NCBI GenBank assembly: GCA_963775575.1 | Contig: CAVZJG010000003.1 | Location: 496,001-560,000, forward strand | Source of the DNA: Roseiarcus sp963775575 | Lineage (GTDB): Bacteria; Pseudomonadota; Alphaproteobacteria; Rhizobiales; Beijerinckiaceae | Reading direction: 5' to 3' | Length of the DNA stretch: 64,000 nucleotides | Shown here: one piece after another, positions 47,951 through 57,534 of the stretch | How positions within the stretch are numbered: the first letter of the stretch is position 1 | How the letters are laid out: the number at the start of each line of letters is the position of its first letter | Position numbers and translations under genes: made by a program | Notes under the pieces: generated by a model | The model's input: the letters and a program-made list of their open reading frames with translations, nothing else | Database searches by the model: none | What the model was told of the DNA's origin: nothing

Positions 47951-48462
47951 CCGGCCGCGCCGCCATGCTCGTCGCCACGGTGTTGGGCGTCTCCGCCGCC
48001 GCGCTTCCGTCCGCAATCGACCGGTGTCCACGGTTCATCTGGAACGCGAGCGCGAGCGCGCCGATCGGTCTTTATATCGTCGGGCGAGCGACCCAAATCC
48101 AGATCGATGATTTGGTGGTCGTCACGCCGCCCGAAGACGTCGCGGCGTTCCTTGCCGATGGCGGATACCTGCCGCGCGGCGTGCCGCTGTTGAAGCGCGT
48201 TCTGGCGCTCCCCGGTCAAACCGTCTGCCGTATCGGCCGCACGATCACCGTCAATTCCATAGCGGTCGGAGACGCGCGCGAGCGCGACAGCCATGGCCGC
48301 GCGCTACCCCTTTGGCAAGGCTGTCGCGTCGTCGCCGAAGGCGACGTCTTCCTCATGAACCGACAGTCCGCCAACTCCTTTGACGGTCGGTATTTCGGGC
48401 CGCTGCCCATCGCCTCTGTCGTTGGCCGCGCGAAGCCACTTTGGATCGTCAGGGAGGACTGA
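47947..48462 (+). CDS. traF: TraF-type S26 signal peptidase
   Basis: A 171-residue protein, MTGRAAMLVATVLGVSAAAL. One N-terminal membrane helix is followed by the Ser motif NASASAPIGLYIV and the Lys motif LLKRVLALPGQTVC of the Ser-Lys dyad. GRALPLWQGCRVVAEGDVFL with NRQSANSFDGRYFG completes the family. TraF processes and circularises the TrbC pilin in RP4-like systems. Confidence 0.92.
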   Translation: MTGRAAMLVATVLGVSAAALPSAIDRCPRFIWNASASAPIGLYIVGRATQIQIDDLVVVTPPEDVAAFLADGGYLPRGVPLLKRVLALPGQTVCRIGRTITVNSIAVGDARERDSHGRALPLWQGCRVVAEGDVFLMNRQSANSFDGRYFGPLPIASVVGRAKPLWIVRED

Positions 48463-48464
48463 CC

Positions 48465-49373
48465 ATGCCGCCGCTCTGCGAAGCTTACGTCCCTCTTCCG
48501 ATCGATCGGGAATCGAACCCCTCCTCCGTCCCGGCCAAGATCGACACCGCCGTTACGCACGGCGGTCGTCCTGGACGAACGCCCAGCCGGCGCATCAACC
48601 ACTCACTCAGACCGGGCGCTAGCATGGCCGCGCGTTTGCCATCGCTCTGGGAAATCATGTTCATCGCATCGATCTATGCGACATCAATGATGTTGGCGAG
48701 CGGCACAGCCCACGCCGAGCCGGCGTCCCCGACGTCGCGAACGACGTCGATACATCCCACCGATCGCTTCGCGGATTTTATTACCGAAGCGTCGCGTCGG
48801 TTTGACGTGCCGGCGCATTTGTTACGCGCTGTGATGCATCTCGAGAGTGGCGCCCATGCGCGAGCCTTGTCGCCCAAAGGCGCCATGGGCCTGATGCAGA
48901 TCATGCCCGCGACCTACGCCACGTTGCGCGCCCGCTATGCTCTCGGCGCAAACCCCTGCGATCCACGCGACAACATATTGGCCGGCGCCGCGTATCTTCG
49001 CGAGATGCTTGATCGCTACGGCGCGTCGGGATTCCTCGCGGCCTACAATGCGGGACCGCGTCGATACGAGGAGCATCTGCGCACCGGTCGACCGCTGCCC
49101 ATCGAGACTCAGCAATACGTCGCAATGCTGGCGCCGATCATCGGCGGCAGACAGTTCGACGATAGGCCTCTCGTCGTCGCTGACGCCGCCGCTTGGCTGC
49201 GAGCGCTGCTGTTCCCCGTGCAGGCCGAGAGCGAGCCAGCCGACGATCGGTCATCACCCACATTGCAGCCGGAACGCAGACCGACCGACCGCGCAATTGT
49301 CGATCTGTCGGGCCTCGCGCCACAGTCGGGCGACCTCTTCGTGCGTCGCATCGCGGCGCTTCGGCCGCAATGA
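48465..49373 (+). CDS. Lytic transglycosylase (VirB1/TrbN-like)
   Basis: A 302-residue protein from ATG 48465 after AGGGAGG. A hydrophobic export segment lies at about residues 54-85 (WEIMFIASIYATSMMLASGT), so a shorter protein from ATG 48624 may be the real one. The SLT domain has the catalytic Glu in MHLESGAHARALSPKGAMGL, MQIMPATYATL and AAYNAGPRRYEEHL. It opens peptidoglycan for the transfer channel in the periplasm. Confidence 0.9.
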   Translation: MPPLCEAYVPLPIDRESNPSSVPAKIDTAVTHGGRPGRTPSRRINHSLRPGASMAARLPSLWEIMFIASIYATSMMLASGTAHAEPASPTSRTTSIHPTDRFADFITEASRRFDVPAHLLRAVMHLESGAHARALSPKGAMGLMQIMPATYATLRARYALGANPCDPRDNILAGAAYLREMLDRYGASGFLAAYNAGPRRYEEHLRTGRPLPIETQQYVAMLAPIIGGRQFDDRPLVVADAAAWLRALLFPVQAESEPADDRSSPTLQPERRPTDRAIVDLSGLAPQSGDLFVRRIAALRPQ

Positions 49374-49620
49374 TTCAAATCGCACTTCCTCGCAGCTTGT
49401 CGGGGATCATCGCATGTTCGGCGGCGGGGCATCGGGAGCTCGGGGACACGGGCCACGGACGGCAAGATAAAAGCGCCGACTGGCGTCGGACGCATGTGGT
49501 TGGTTGGGTTGGATATTTTTGGCGTCGGAGCAACAGGGCCTGCTGGCGCTTGCGGCAAAAATTCCAACAATCTCAATCCTTCGAGCGCCATCGCGCGGAT
49601 TTGACAATGGTCCCACGACC
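49374..49620. other. 247-bp gap before the relaxase; possible oriT region
   Basis: No gene. It contains a small hairpin CCGAC-TGGC-GTCGG (49476-49489) and AT-rich patches (AAGATAAAAG, GGATATTTTTGG). An origin of transfer commonly sits next to the relaxase gene, but no nick-site consensus could be recognised, so this is position-based inference. Confidence 0.35.
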
Positions 49621-51375
49621 ATGACGACCCGTGACGACGAGTTCCACATCCAGCCCGGCCGCATCCGACACGGCGCCCAGGGGGCCAAGCGTCCGAAGTC
49701 GTTTGTCGGCGAGGCGATGCGGGCGGCCAAGAAGGCCGGCCACACGGGGAAGAACTTCGGCCGAACCACCGGCGGCAAGCAGCGCTCGACCTTCGGCCGA
49801 GGACGCAGCGCCGCTCTCGCCCTGTCATCGCGATCACGCGCCCGGCGTGTCGTCGTCATGGCCCGGATCGTACGCCACCACGGCAAGCGATTCGCCTCGG
49901 CGCCGCTGACAAGGCACATCGCTTATCTCAAGCGCGAGGGAGTAACGCGGGACGGAACGGACGCACGGATGTTTGGCGCGGACTCCGATGCGGCCGATAC
50001 GCAAGCCTTCGCCGAGCGATGCGAAAATGACCGGCATCATTTCCGGTTCATTGTTTCTCCAGAAGACGCCGCCGAGCTCGAGAGCGTTGGCGCCTTCACG
50101 CGCGAACTGATGGCGGATGCCGAGCGGGACCTCGCAACGAAGCTCGACTGGGTCGCTGTGGACCACTGGAACACCGACAATCCGCACGTCCATCTCCTGA
50201 TCCGCGGTCGCGCCGACGACGGCCAGGACCTCGTCATCAGTCGCGACTACATCAGTCGGGGCTTCCGCGATCGCGCCGCCGAGCGCGTCTCCTTGGAGCT
50301 CGGCCCGCGCAGCGAGCAGGAAATCCGATCGTCCCTGGAGAAGGAAGTCGAGGCCGAGCGCTGGACCAGCCTCGATCGGGCGCTGCGGAACATCGCCGAC
50401 GACTGCGCCGGCGTCGCGAATCTACGACTTGGCGCGTCGGACGAAGACCCCGAGCTGCGCCGGCTTATGCTAGGCCGCGCGGCAAAGCTCGAACGGCTCG
50501 GGCTCGCCGAGAAAGTCGGCACGGCGTGTTGGACGTTGAAGCCCGGCGCCGAGCAGACGCTGCGCGACCTTTCAATCCGCGGCGACATCATCAAAACCAT
50601 GCACCGCGCGATGATCGGCGCCGGCCGTGAACCGGATGTCTCCGGCTTCGCCTTGCACGGCGATGACCCAGCCGCTCCTGTCCTCGGCCGGCTGGTCGCG
50701 CGCGGGCTGCACGACGAGCTGAAGGGATCGGCATACACGATTGTCGAGGGCGTCGATGGCCGGACCCATCATCTGCGCTTTCCCGACTTGGAAATGACCG
50801 GCGACGCCAGACCCGGCGCGATCGTCGAGGCGCGATCGTATGAAGATGCGAGCGGGCGGAAGCGGCTGTCCCTTGCTACGCGTTCGGACCTCGCTATTGA
50901 GGCGCAGGTCACCGCGTCAGGCGCGACCTGGATCGACCGTCAGCTTCTCGCGCGCGAACCGGCGAACAGCGGCGGAGGATTCGGCGCCGAAGTTCGCGAG
51001 GCAATGGAGCGTCGTGTCGATCACCTCGTTGAGGAGGGCATGGCGCGCCGGCAGGGCCAGCGGGTCGTATTCGCGCGCGATCTGCTCGACACCCTGAAGC
51101 AGCGCGAGCTGGGCGAGGCATCTGCAAAACTCGCGGCTGAAACCGGCCTCGCGCATCGCCCGTCTGCCGAAGGCGAGCACGTCGCCGGCGTCTATCGCCA
51201 GCGTGTCACGCTCGCCTCGGGGCGGTTCGCCATGATCGATGATGGTCTCGGTTTCCAGCTCGTGCCCTGGCGGCCCGCGCTGGAGCGGCAACTCGGAAGA
51301 GAAGTTTCAGGCGTAATGGCGCCCGGTGGAACGGTTGAATGGAATTTTGGGCGCAGAAGGGGAATAGGAATGTGA
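49621..51375 (+). CDS. VirD2/TraI-like relaxase (relaxase-DUF3363)
   Basis: A 584-residue protein from ATG 49621 (MTTRDDEFHIQPGRIRHGAQ). The N-terminal relaxase domain has the GRTTGGKQRSTFGRGRSAAL basic lead, FRFIVSPEDAAEL and the histidine cluster WVAVDHWNTDNPHVHLLIRG. The catalytic Tyr probably lies in the ISRDYISRGFRDRA region or upstream. The remainder is the DUF3363 part (VSGFALHGDDPAAPVLGRLV). It nicks oriT and leads the strand into the recipient. Confidence 0.9.
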   Translation: MTTRDDEFHIQPGRIRHGAQGAKRPKSFVGEAMRAAKKAGHTGKNFGRTTGGKQRSTFGRGRSAALALSSRSRARRVVVMARIVRHHGKRFASAPLTRHIAYLKREGVTRDGTDARMFGADSDAADTQAFAERCENDRHHFRFIVSPEDAAELESVGAFTRELMADAERDLATKLDWVAVDHWNTDNPHVHLLIRGRADDGQDLVISRDYISRGFRDRAAERVSLELGPRSEQEIRSSLEKEVEAERWTSLDRALRNIADDCAGVANLRLGASDEDPELRRLMLGRAAKLERLGLAEKVGTACWTLKPGAEQTLRDLSIRGDIIKTMHRAMIGAGREPDVSGFALHGDDPAAPVLGRLVARGLHDELKGSAYTIVEGVDGRTHHLRFPDLEMTGDARPGAIVEARSYEDASGRKRLSLATRSDLAIEAQVTASGATWIDRQLLAREPANSGGGFGAEVREAMERRVDHLVEEGMARRQGQRVVFARDLLDTLKQRELGEASAKLAAETGLAHRPSAEGEHVAGVYRQRVTLASGRFAMIDDGLGFQLVPWRPALERQLGREVSGVMAPGGTVEWNFGRRRGIGM

Positions 51376-51617
51376 TTGGTGTCGAATTGGGGAAACGAAC
51401 GGTGGCCCGAGCCTCCGGCCCCGGGGTGGTTGACTGCTGCGCCTGACCCCGAGCGGCCTATTGCGACCTGAGCCGCGAGCGTCCGGGCTGGGTGCAGGCT
51501 ATGTGAATGCGAATCGGCCCCGCAACTCGACCCCGATCGAGTCAATTATTTCAATTATTGCGCCGATCGGCGTTGGAACCCCGCACGTTTCACACGCTGG
51601 GCGGCCATGGCTGCGCG
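51376..51617. other. 242-bp gap between relaxase and hipA-like gene
   Basis: Noncoding; the convergent 3' ends leave CCTCCGGCCCCGG and an AT-rich TCAATTATTTCAATTATT stretch. Nothing further supported. Confidence 0.5.
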
Positions 51618-53462
51618 TTACCGCGCGAAGGCGGCGGATCGCTCGGTCACGATGGCGATCACCTTGTCTTGCGCGGCTCGGGCACTGTCCGATCGACCCG
51701 CAAAATCGGGCAGGCGCAACGATGCGGCGCGCGCCGCGAGACGCGACGCAAGCTCAACCACCGTCGCCTCGGCTTCGCCCGTCGGCAGACCGATCGTGCG
51801 CGCCAGTGCGAGGAAGTCTTGCAGGCTCAGCCGGTCGTCCTTGCCATTGAGCTTCAACGCCATCCGGTCCCCGCCCAACCCCGGAAAGACGCGCGTGGTG
51901 ACGGCGTCATAGAGCGGCGCAAACCGGACGGACGTGAACGCTTTGGCTCCAGCGTCGGCCGTTTTGAGCATGGCGAGGTTCTTAAGGTGCATGTCGCCAT
52001 CAGCAATCAGCCAGGCGAAGACGGCCCGCTTAAACAGGATTTCAAGGTCAGCCGCAGGTTCGGTCGACAGCGGCCGCAGGCCCCTGGCAATGCGTTCGAT
52101 CGTGCCGTCGTATTTTGCCGAAGCCGGAAGATCCAGGATCGAGCAGAAGTCCTCCAGCGCAAGGCGGCGTTGGTCCTTGGGACCGCGCCGGATGTCGAAA
52201 CGCTCGACCACCAGCGCCGGCGACATGCCATCGGGCATTTCAATGAGCGCCGCTGCCGGGGCGTCAAAACCGGCCGCACGTCCGAACTCGAGACAGAGCC
52301 ACTCCACGACGGGCAACGCCGCGAACCCGGCCGTACCGGCCGGTTTGAGAATGTGCGTGAACGGCTGGTCGATGGCCGGGACGAGAGCGCCGTCGGCGGC
52401 AAGGCTCATCGGCGCCTTGATCTGGACGCCCGACAGGCGGGGCGTCTCGGCGCGCGCGAAGATGCGCGCGAGATTCTGCTCGAAAGTCTCCTCGATCTCC
52501 CCGCGCGCCGGTCCGGCATAGCGTCCGGTGAACCGGCCTGCATCGGTGAAGGCAGCGAGCGGCGCGGCGAGGACGTCGGCCGGCAACGCGGCCAGTTCCT
52601 CGCGGCTTTCGACGATGGCGATGTTCGACATATAGCGCCGGCCGCGGCGAAGCGCCTCGCGTTCGTCGCGTTCATGCAGAACCTGCGCGAGCCAGCCTTC
52701 GGGCAGGAGCGACTCGATGAAGGCCGGAAGCTTTCCCGGCGTGGTCTCCCGCACCAGCGCCGGCCCAACGCGCTTTTGCGGTTTCCATCGCCATTCGAAA
52801 CCGTCATGCGTCAGCCGTCCGAGCGGGTCGCCGTGCCAGGCGACGAGAAGGTCGAGCGCCGCCTTGTTGACTGGAGCCTTGGCCGTTCCCGGCTGGGCCA
52901 GGAGGTAGCGCTCGGCGCCCTCGCCTTCGCGATACCAAGCATTCTCGCGAGCCAGCGCCCAGACCGCGCCGGCCGCAGCCTGCGGGGACCCATGCTCTTC
53001 GACCAGACGCGCCGCCATCTGAGTTCGCATGTCCACGGTGACCGCGCTGGCGTGCTCACTCCTCAGCCGAAAGGCTTCCAGGAATCGCTGGCGCGGCGAC
53101 GACACATCGATACGCAACTCCCCCAGATCGTCGCCGATCACCGCTATCGCCGTCGACGGATGCGGCGGCGCCTCGTTCTGGACGATCTCAAGGGTGCGCA
53201 GGCGGGTGCGTTGATTGCGCCGGCCGCTAATGAAAAGTCTTCCGTCCGGCGTGGGCGCCAGGAGAACCGCGCTCGCGGACGACAAATAGGCCTTTGGGTA
53301 GAGATAATGGGCGATGCGGACGGCATGGCCGAGGATCGCGGCCTCCGCGTCCCCGTCGTGATCGACATAAACGCCGCGGACAAGCTGGATCAGCTCGCCC
53401 GCTTGGGCCCGAAGGTGCGCCCGCTTGGCGTCGATGGTTTCGCCGACAAGATGGATGGTCAT
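51618..53462 (-). CDS. HipA-like kinase with AbiEi-like N-terminal extension
   Basis: A 614-residue protein from ATG 53462 (MTIHLVGETIDAKRAHLRAQ). Ordinary HipA is about 440 residues. The first about 150 residues (GELIQLVRGVYVDHDGD, AYLSSASAVLLAPTPDGRLF) look like an AbiEi-type regulator domain. The kinase follows, with GDMHLKN (about residue 490, catalytic Asp/Asn) and APLYDAVTTRVFPGLGG. HipA phosphorylates glutamyl-tRNA synthetase or other targets and stops growth. No separate HipB gene is present; the N-terminal domain plus two palindromic operators suggest self-repression. Fusion and regulation are inference. Confidence 0.85.
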   Translation of the reverse strand: MTIHLVGETIDAKRAHLRAQAGELIQLVRGVYVDHDGDAEAAILGHAVRIAHYLYPKAYLSSASAVLLAPTPDGRLFISGRRNQRTRLRTLEIVQNEAPPHPSTAIAVIGDDLGELRIDVSSPRQRFLEAFRLRSEHASAVTVDMRTQMAARLVEEHGSPQAAAGAVWALARENAWYREGEGAERYLLAQPGTAKAPVNKAALDLLVAWHGDPLGRLTHDGFEWRWKPQKRVGPALVRETTPGKLPAFIESLLPEGWLAQVLHERDEREALRRGRRYMSNIAIVESREELAALPADVLAAPLAAFTDAGRFTGRYAGPARGEIEETFEQNLARIFARAETPRLSGVQIKAPMSLAADGALVPAIDQPFTHILKPAGTAGFAALPVVEWLCLEFGRAAGFDAPAAALIEMPDGMSPALVVERFDIRRGPKDQRRLALEDFCSILDLPASAKYDGTIERIARGLRPLSTEPAADLEILFKRAVFAWLIADGDMHLKNLAMLKTADAGAKAFTSVRFAPLYDAVTTRVFPGLGGDRMALKLNGKDDRLSLQDFLALARTIGLPTGEAEATVVELASRLAARAASLRLPDFAGRSDSARAAQDKVIAIVTERSAAFAR

Positions 53463-53472
53463 CGGATTATCT

Positions 53473-53487
53473 CGCATCTCAGATGCG
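53473..53487. promoter_or_regulatory. Palindromic operator O1 at the hipA-like start
   Basis: CGCATCT-C-AGATGCG is a perfect palindrome 10 bp upstream of the ATG. A second, related site lies 51 bp further upstream. Confidence 0.6.
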
Positions 53488-53523
53488 CGTTGATCCTGCT
53501 CCAGGCTTAAACAGTCAAGAATT

Positions 53524-53546
53524 ATCTCGCATCTGAGATACGAGAT
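53524..53546. promoter_or_regulatory. Palindromic operator O2 upstream of the hipA-like gene
   Basis: ATCTCGCATCT-G-AGATACGAGAT is palindromic but for one base pair and shares the TCGCATCT core with O1. It lies between hipA and traG and may serve either promoter. Confidence 0.6.
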
Positions 53547-53667
53547 ATTGCCGTCATCACGCTGACCCACAAGCCGTCCGAATCCTTCGCCGCCCTATCC
53601 TGAAACGCGCCCGCCAGCAATTCGGGCTTGAACGCGCCATAGAAGGGTCTCTTGATCCCCCTGCGCC

Positions 53668-55653
53668 ATGAATGCGACGAAAATCCTCTGGGGCCAGGTG
53701 CTCCTTGTCAGCGCCGTCGTGCTCGCCTTCCTGTGGGCGGCGACGGAGTGGACAGCGTGGCGGCTCGGCTTCCAACCACAGCTCGGGCGCCCTTGGTTCG
53801 AGCTGTTCGGCTGGCCCTTCTACCATCCACCCGCCTTCTTCTGGTGGTGGTTCGCGTTTGACGCTTACGCGCGGGGCATCTTCGTCGAGGGCGCCTATAT
53901 CGCGGCGTCCGGCGGAATCGCCGCAGTCGTTGTGGCCGTCGCGTTGTCGGTGTGGCGCGCGCGGGACGTCAAACGGGTCACGACCTACGGCTCCGCACGC
54001 TGGGCCGAGGCGCGTGAAGTCCGCGAGGCCGGCCTACTTGATCACGATGGCGTGCTTCTCGGCCGTTGGCGCGGCGACTACCTGCGCCACGATGGCCCCG
54101 AGCACGTGCTTTGCTTCGCGCCGACCCGGAGCGGCAAGGGCGTCGGCCTGGTCGTGCCGACGCTGCTGACCTGGCCGGGCTCGGCGATCGTTCACGACAT
54201 CAAGGGCGAGAACTGGTCGCTGACCGCCGGATGGCGGGCGCGGTTCGGCCGCGTGCTGCTTTTCGATCCGACCAATGCGCAGAGCGCCGCCTACAATCCT
54301 TTGCTTGAAGTGCGCCGCGGCGAATGGGAGGTGCGCGACGTCCAGAACATCGCGGATGTGCTGGTCGATCCGGAAGGCGCGCTGGAACGGCGGAACCATT
54401 GGGAGAAAACCAGCCATTCGCTGCTGGTCGGCACGATCCTGCATGTCCTCTACGCCGAGCCCGACAAGACGCTCGCCGGCGTCGCCAGTTTCCTCTCCGA
54501 TCCCAAGCGCCCGATCGAGACGACGTTGCGCGCGATGATGACGACGCCGCATCTGGGCGAACGCGGCGTGCATCCCGTCGTCGCCAGCGCCGCGCGCGAG
54601 CTTCTGAACAAGAGTGAGAACGAACGATCTGGCGTGCTGTCGACCGCCATGTCGTTCCTTGGCCTCTATCGCGATCCCGTGGTAGCGGCCGTGACGCGCC
54701 AGTGCGATTGGCGCATCCGCGATCTTGTCGAAGACGCTCGGCCCGCGACCCTCTACCTCGTCGTGCCGCCCTCGGACATCAGCCGCACCAAGCCGCTCAT
54801 TCGGCTGATCCTCAACCAAATTGGCCGACGGTTGACGGAAGAACTGGAGTCGAAGCGACGGCGCCATCGCCTGCTGCTGATGCTCGACGAATTTCCGGCG
54901 CTGGGCCGCCTCGATTTCTTCGAGAGCGCGCTGGCCTTCATGGCTGGCTACGGCCTGAAGAGTTTCCTCATCGCACAGTCGCTGAACCAGATCGAGAAAG
55001 CCTACGGCCAGAACAACTCCATCCTCGACAACTGCCATGTGCGCGTGAGCTTCGCGACCAACGATGAGCGGACCGCCAAGCGCGTGTCCGACGCGCTCGG
55101 CGCCGCCACCGAGATGCGCGCGATGAAGAACTATGCCGGCCATCGCCTGAGCCCGTGGCTCGGCCACCTGATGGTGTCGCGCCAGGAAACCGCGCGACCG
55201 CTGCTGACGCCAGGCGAGGTCATGCAGCTCCCCCATGACGACGAACTGGTGCTGGTCTCCGGCTGTCATCCGATCCGCGCCAAGAAGGCGCGCTACTTCG
55301 AGGACCCGCAATTGCAGTCGCGCATTCTACCGCCGCCCAAGTGGTCCCGCGCGATCGAAGCCGTCAGCCAACCCGGCCCAGCGCGTCCAGCGCGCAGCGA
55401 CGATTGGGCGGAGTCGATCGTGGCGCCGCCACCGGCGCAGATCGAAGATCCGGACAATTCCGGCATCCGCCGCGAACCCGAACTCCCCGCGCATGAGGAG
55501 ATCGTTCCCGAGCCACGTCAGCCCGCACAGGAGTTCGAATTGGGGGAAGACGAACCGGACGACGATGCGCAGCGCCTTCGCGTGATGCAGCGGCAGGTCC
55601 GCACGATCGCCCGGCAGGTCTCGCTCGATCCTGCCGACGACATGGGGCTGTGA
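53668..55653 (+). CDS. traG: Conjugative coupling protein TraG/VirD4
   Basis: A 661-residue protein, MNATKILWGQVLLVSAVVLA. Two N-terminal membrane spans (about residues 8-28 and 75-93) precede the ATPase domain. Walker A lies near residue 155 (APTRSGKGVGLVVPTLLTW), and Walker B is LLLMLDEFPALGRLDF. The inner-membrane hexamer links the relaxase-DNA complex to the secretion channel. It starts the tra-trb operon, 6 bp before the next gene. Confidence 0.96.
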   Translation: MNATKILWGQVLLVSAVVLAFLWAATEWTAWRLGFQPQLGRPWFELFGWPFYHPPAFFWWWFAFDAYARGIFVEGAYIAASGGIAAVVVAVALSVWRARDVKRVTTYGSARWAEAREVREAGLLDHDGVLLGRWRGDYLRHDGPEHVLCFAPTRSGKGVGLVVPTLLTWPGSAIVHDIKGENWSLTAGWRARFGRVLLFDPTNAQSAAYNPLLEVRRGEWEVRDVQNIADVLVDPEGALERRNHWEKTSHSLLVGTILHVLYAEPDKTLAGVASFLSDPKRPIETTLRAMMTTPHLGERGVHPVVASAARELLNKSENERSGVLSTAMSFLGLYRDPVVAAVTRQCDWRIRDLVEDARPATLYLVVPPSDISRTKPLIRLILNQIGRRLTEELESKRRRHRLLLMLDEFPALGRLDFFESALAFMAGYGLKSFLIAQSLNQIEKAYGQNNSILDNCHVRVSFATNDERTAKRVSDALGAATEMRAMKNYAGHRLSPWLGHLMVSRQETARPLLTPGEVMQLPHDDELVLVSGCHPIRAKKARYFEDPQLQSRILPPPKWSRAIEAVSQPGPARPARSDDWAESIVAPPPAQIEDPDNSGIRREPELPAHEEIVPEPRQPAQEFELGEDEPDDDAQRLRVMQRQVRTIARQVSLDPADDMGL

Positions 55654-55659
55654 GCGGAA

Positions 55660-56100
55660 ATGCGCACCAAGCATACTTTCCGCCTGCCGCCGGATCTCGC
55701 CGGCAAGCTTACCGACTACGCCGCCAGGAAGCGGATCCCGCAGGCGCTGGTCGTGGAGACGGCGCTGGCCTCGCATTTATCTCCCGACGGCGCCGATCGG
55801 TTGGAAGCCGCGCTCGCCCGGCGGCTCGATCGCATGACTCGGCAGATCGAGCGGCTCGAACGGCACGTCACCATCTCGAACGAGGCGCTGGCGCTGTTCG
55901 TGCGCTTCTGGCTGACCAGCACCCCGCCCTTGCCGGATACCGCCCAAGCGGCGGCGCAGGCGAAGGGCCGGGAGCGCTATGACGCCTTCGTCGAGGCCTT
56001 GGGTCGACGACTGGCGCGCGGTCGAACGCTCGCCGATGAGATCGTGTCCGACGTCGACGCCGCCGGCTTGGCCAAGACCCCGGAGAACCCGAAGTCATAA
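55660..56100 (+). CDS. CopG/ribbon-helix-helix protein of the trb operon
   Basis: A 146-residue protein, MRTKHTFRLPPDLAGKLTDY. The N-terminal HTFRLPPDLAGKLTDYAARK RIPQALVVETAL is a ribbon-helix-helix domain. A coiled-coil-prone region (DRLEAALARRLDRMTRQIER) follows. It sits regularly between traG and trbB and probably regulates the operon. Confidence 0.85.
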   Translation: MRTKHTFRLPPDLAGKLTDYAARKRIPQALVVETALASHLSPDGADRLEAALARRLDRMTRQIERLERHVTISNEALALFVRFWLTSTPPLPDTAQAAAQAKGRERYDAFVEALGRRLARGRTLADEIVSDVDAAGLAKTPENPKS

Positions 56101-56242
56101 GTATCGACTTCGCCGTTTCCCTGTCTTTCTACGCCACAGCCTTACGATCCCATCAAGCTTGTTGCGCTTGCCCGGTTCCCGCTCTTTCTAATCGACCCCG
56201 CTGATCCATCCGCCTCGATGAGGCGAGTTTGCGGGGCGCGTA

Positions 56243-57208
56243 ATGCCGACAGTTCCCTTCCCGTCCGAGGCCTTCGCCCGCGGCGCGCGCATGTTGCGCA
56301 CCGCGCTTGGACCGGCGATCGCCGGCTATCTCGAAGACCCTGGGATTGTCGAGGTGATGCTCAATCCCGATGGCCGGCTCTGGATCGACCGGCTGTCGGG
56401 CGGATTGGAAGATACCGGTCGCCGCGTTGCGCCCGCTGACGCCGAGCGGATCGTCCGGCTCGTCGCCCATCATGTCGGCGTCGAAGTGCATCCCGGCTCT
56501 CCCCGCGTTTCCGCCGAGCTGCCGGAAAGCGGCGAGCGGTTCGAGGGCCTCGTGCCTCCGGTTGCCGCGGCGCCGTGCTTCGCCATTCGTCGTCCGGCCG
56601 TCGCCGTGTTCACGCTTCATGATTATGTCGAGGCCGGCGTCATGTCCGGCGCGCAGGCGGAGTTGCTGCGTGTCGCGGTCCGAGAACGCAAGAACATTCT
56701 CGTCGCCGGCGGCACATCGACCGGGAAGACCACCCTGGTCAATGCGCTCCTCGCCGAGGTCGCCAAGACCGGCGACCGCGTGGTGCTGATCGAGGATACC
56801 CGCGAGTTGCAATGCGCCGCGCCGAACCTCGTGGCGCTGCGCACCAAGGACGGCGCCGCCTCGCTTTCCGATCTCGTGCGCTCCGCGCTTCGCCTCCGGC
56901 CCGACCGCATCCCCATCGGCGAGGTTCGCGGCGCCGAGGCGCTCGATCTTCTGAAGGCCTGGGGCACCGGCCATCCCGGCGGCGTCGGCACGCTGCACGC
57001 CGGTTCCGCGATCGGAGCGCTCCGACGGCTCGAGCAACTCATCCAGGAAGCGGTCGTCACCGTCCCGCGCGCGCTGATCGCCGAGACCATCGACCTGATC
57101 GCCGTCCTTGTCGGCCGCGGCTCGGCCCGCAGGCTCGCCGAACTCGCCGCGGTGACGGGTCTCGGCCCGACCGGCGACTACGTCCTCACCCCAGCAGGAG
57201 AACCGTGA
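56243..57208 (+). CDS. trbB: Conjugal transfer ATPase TrbB
   Basis: A 321-residue protein, MPTVPFPSEAFARGARMLRT. VirB11-type: Walker A GGTSTGKTTLVNAL, Asp box VVLIEDTRELQC, LRLRPDRIPIGEVRGAEALD and the His box GHPGGVGTLHAGSAIGAL. The cytoplasmic hexameric ATPase drives pilus assembly. It overlaps trbC by 3 bp. Confidence 0.97.
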   Translation: MPTVPFPSEAFARGARMLRTALGPAIAGYLEDPGIVEVMLNPDGRLWIDRLSGGLEDTGRRVAPADAERIVRLVAHHVGVEVHPGSPRVSAELPESGERFEGLVPPVAAAPCFAIRRPAVAVFTLHDYVEAGVMSGAQAELLRVAVRERKNILVAGGTSTGKTTLVNALLAEVAKTGDRVVLIEDTRELQCAAPNLVALRTKDGAASLSDLVRSALRLRPDRIPIGEVRGAEALDLLKAWGTGHPGGVGTLHAGSAIGALRRLEQLIQEAVVTVPRALIAETIDLIAVLVGRGSARRLAELAAVTGLGPTGDYVLTPAGEP

Positions 57209-57534
57209 TGCCGCCGTTTCAAACTCTACGTTATCGCGTCGCGACGGCCTGCGCCTTCGCCTTCTTCGCCCTCGCCACGGCGCCCGCCTGCGCCGCCGGC
57301 TCCAACATGCCCTGGGAGCAGCCGCTCAACCAGATCCTGGAATCCATCCAGGGCCCGGTCGCCAAAGTCATGTCGGTGATCGTCATCATCGTCACCGGCC
57401 TGGCGCTCGCCTTCGGCAAATCCTCCGGCGGGTTCCGGCGGCTGATCCAGATCGTCTTCGGCCTGTCGATCGCCTTCGCCGCGTCGAGCTTCTTTTTGTC
57501 GTTCTTCTCCTTCTCCGGCGGAGCGTTGATCTGA
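57208..57534 (+). CDS. trbC: Pilin TrbC
   Basis: A 108-residue protein, MPPFQTLRYRVATACAFAFF. A signal peptide ending near PACAAG is followed by two membrane helices (VMSVIVIIVTGLALAFG and IVFGLSIAFAASSFFLSFF), as in VirB2/TrbC pilins. TraF (47947) is the expected processing enzyme. Its stop overlaps the trbD start. Confidence 0.92.
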   Translation: MPPFQTLRYRVATACAFAFFALATAPACAAGSNMPWEQPLNQILESIQGPVAKVMSVIVIIVTGLALAFGKSSGGFRRLIQIVFGLSIAFAASSFFLSFFSFSGGALI

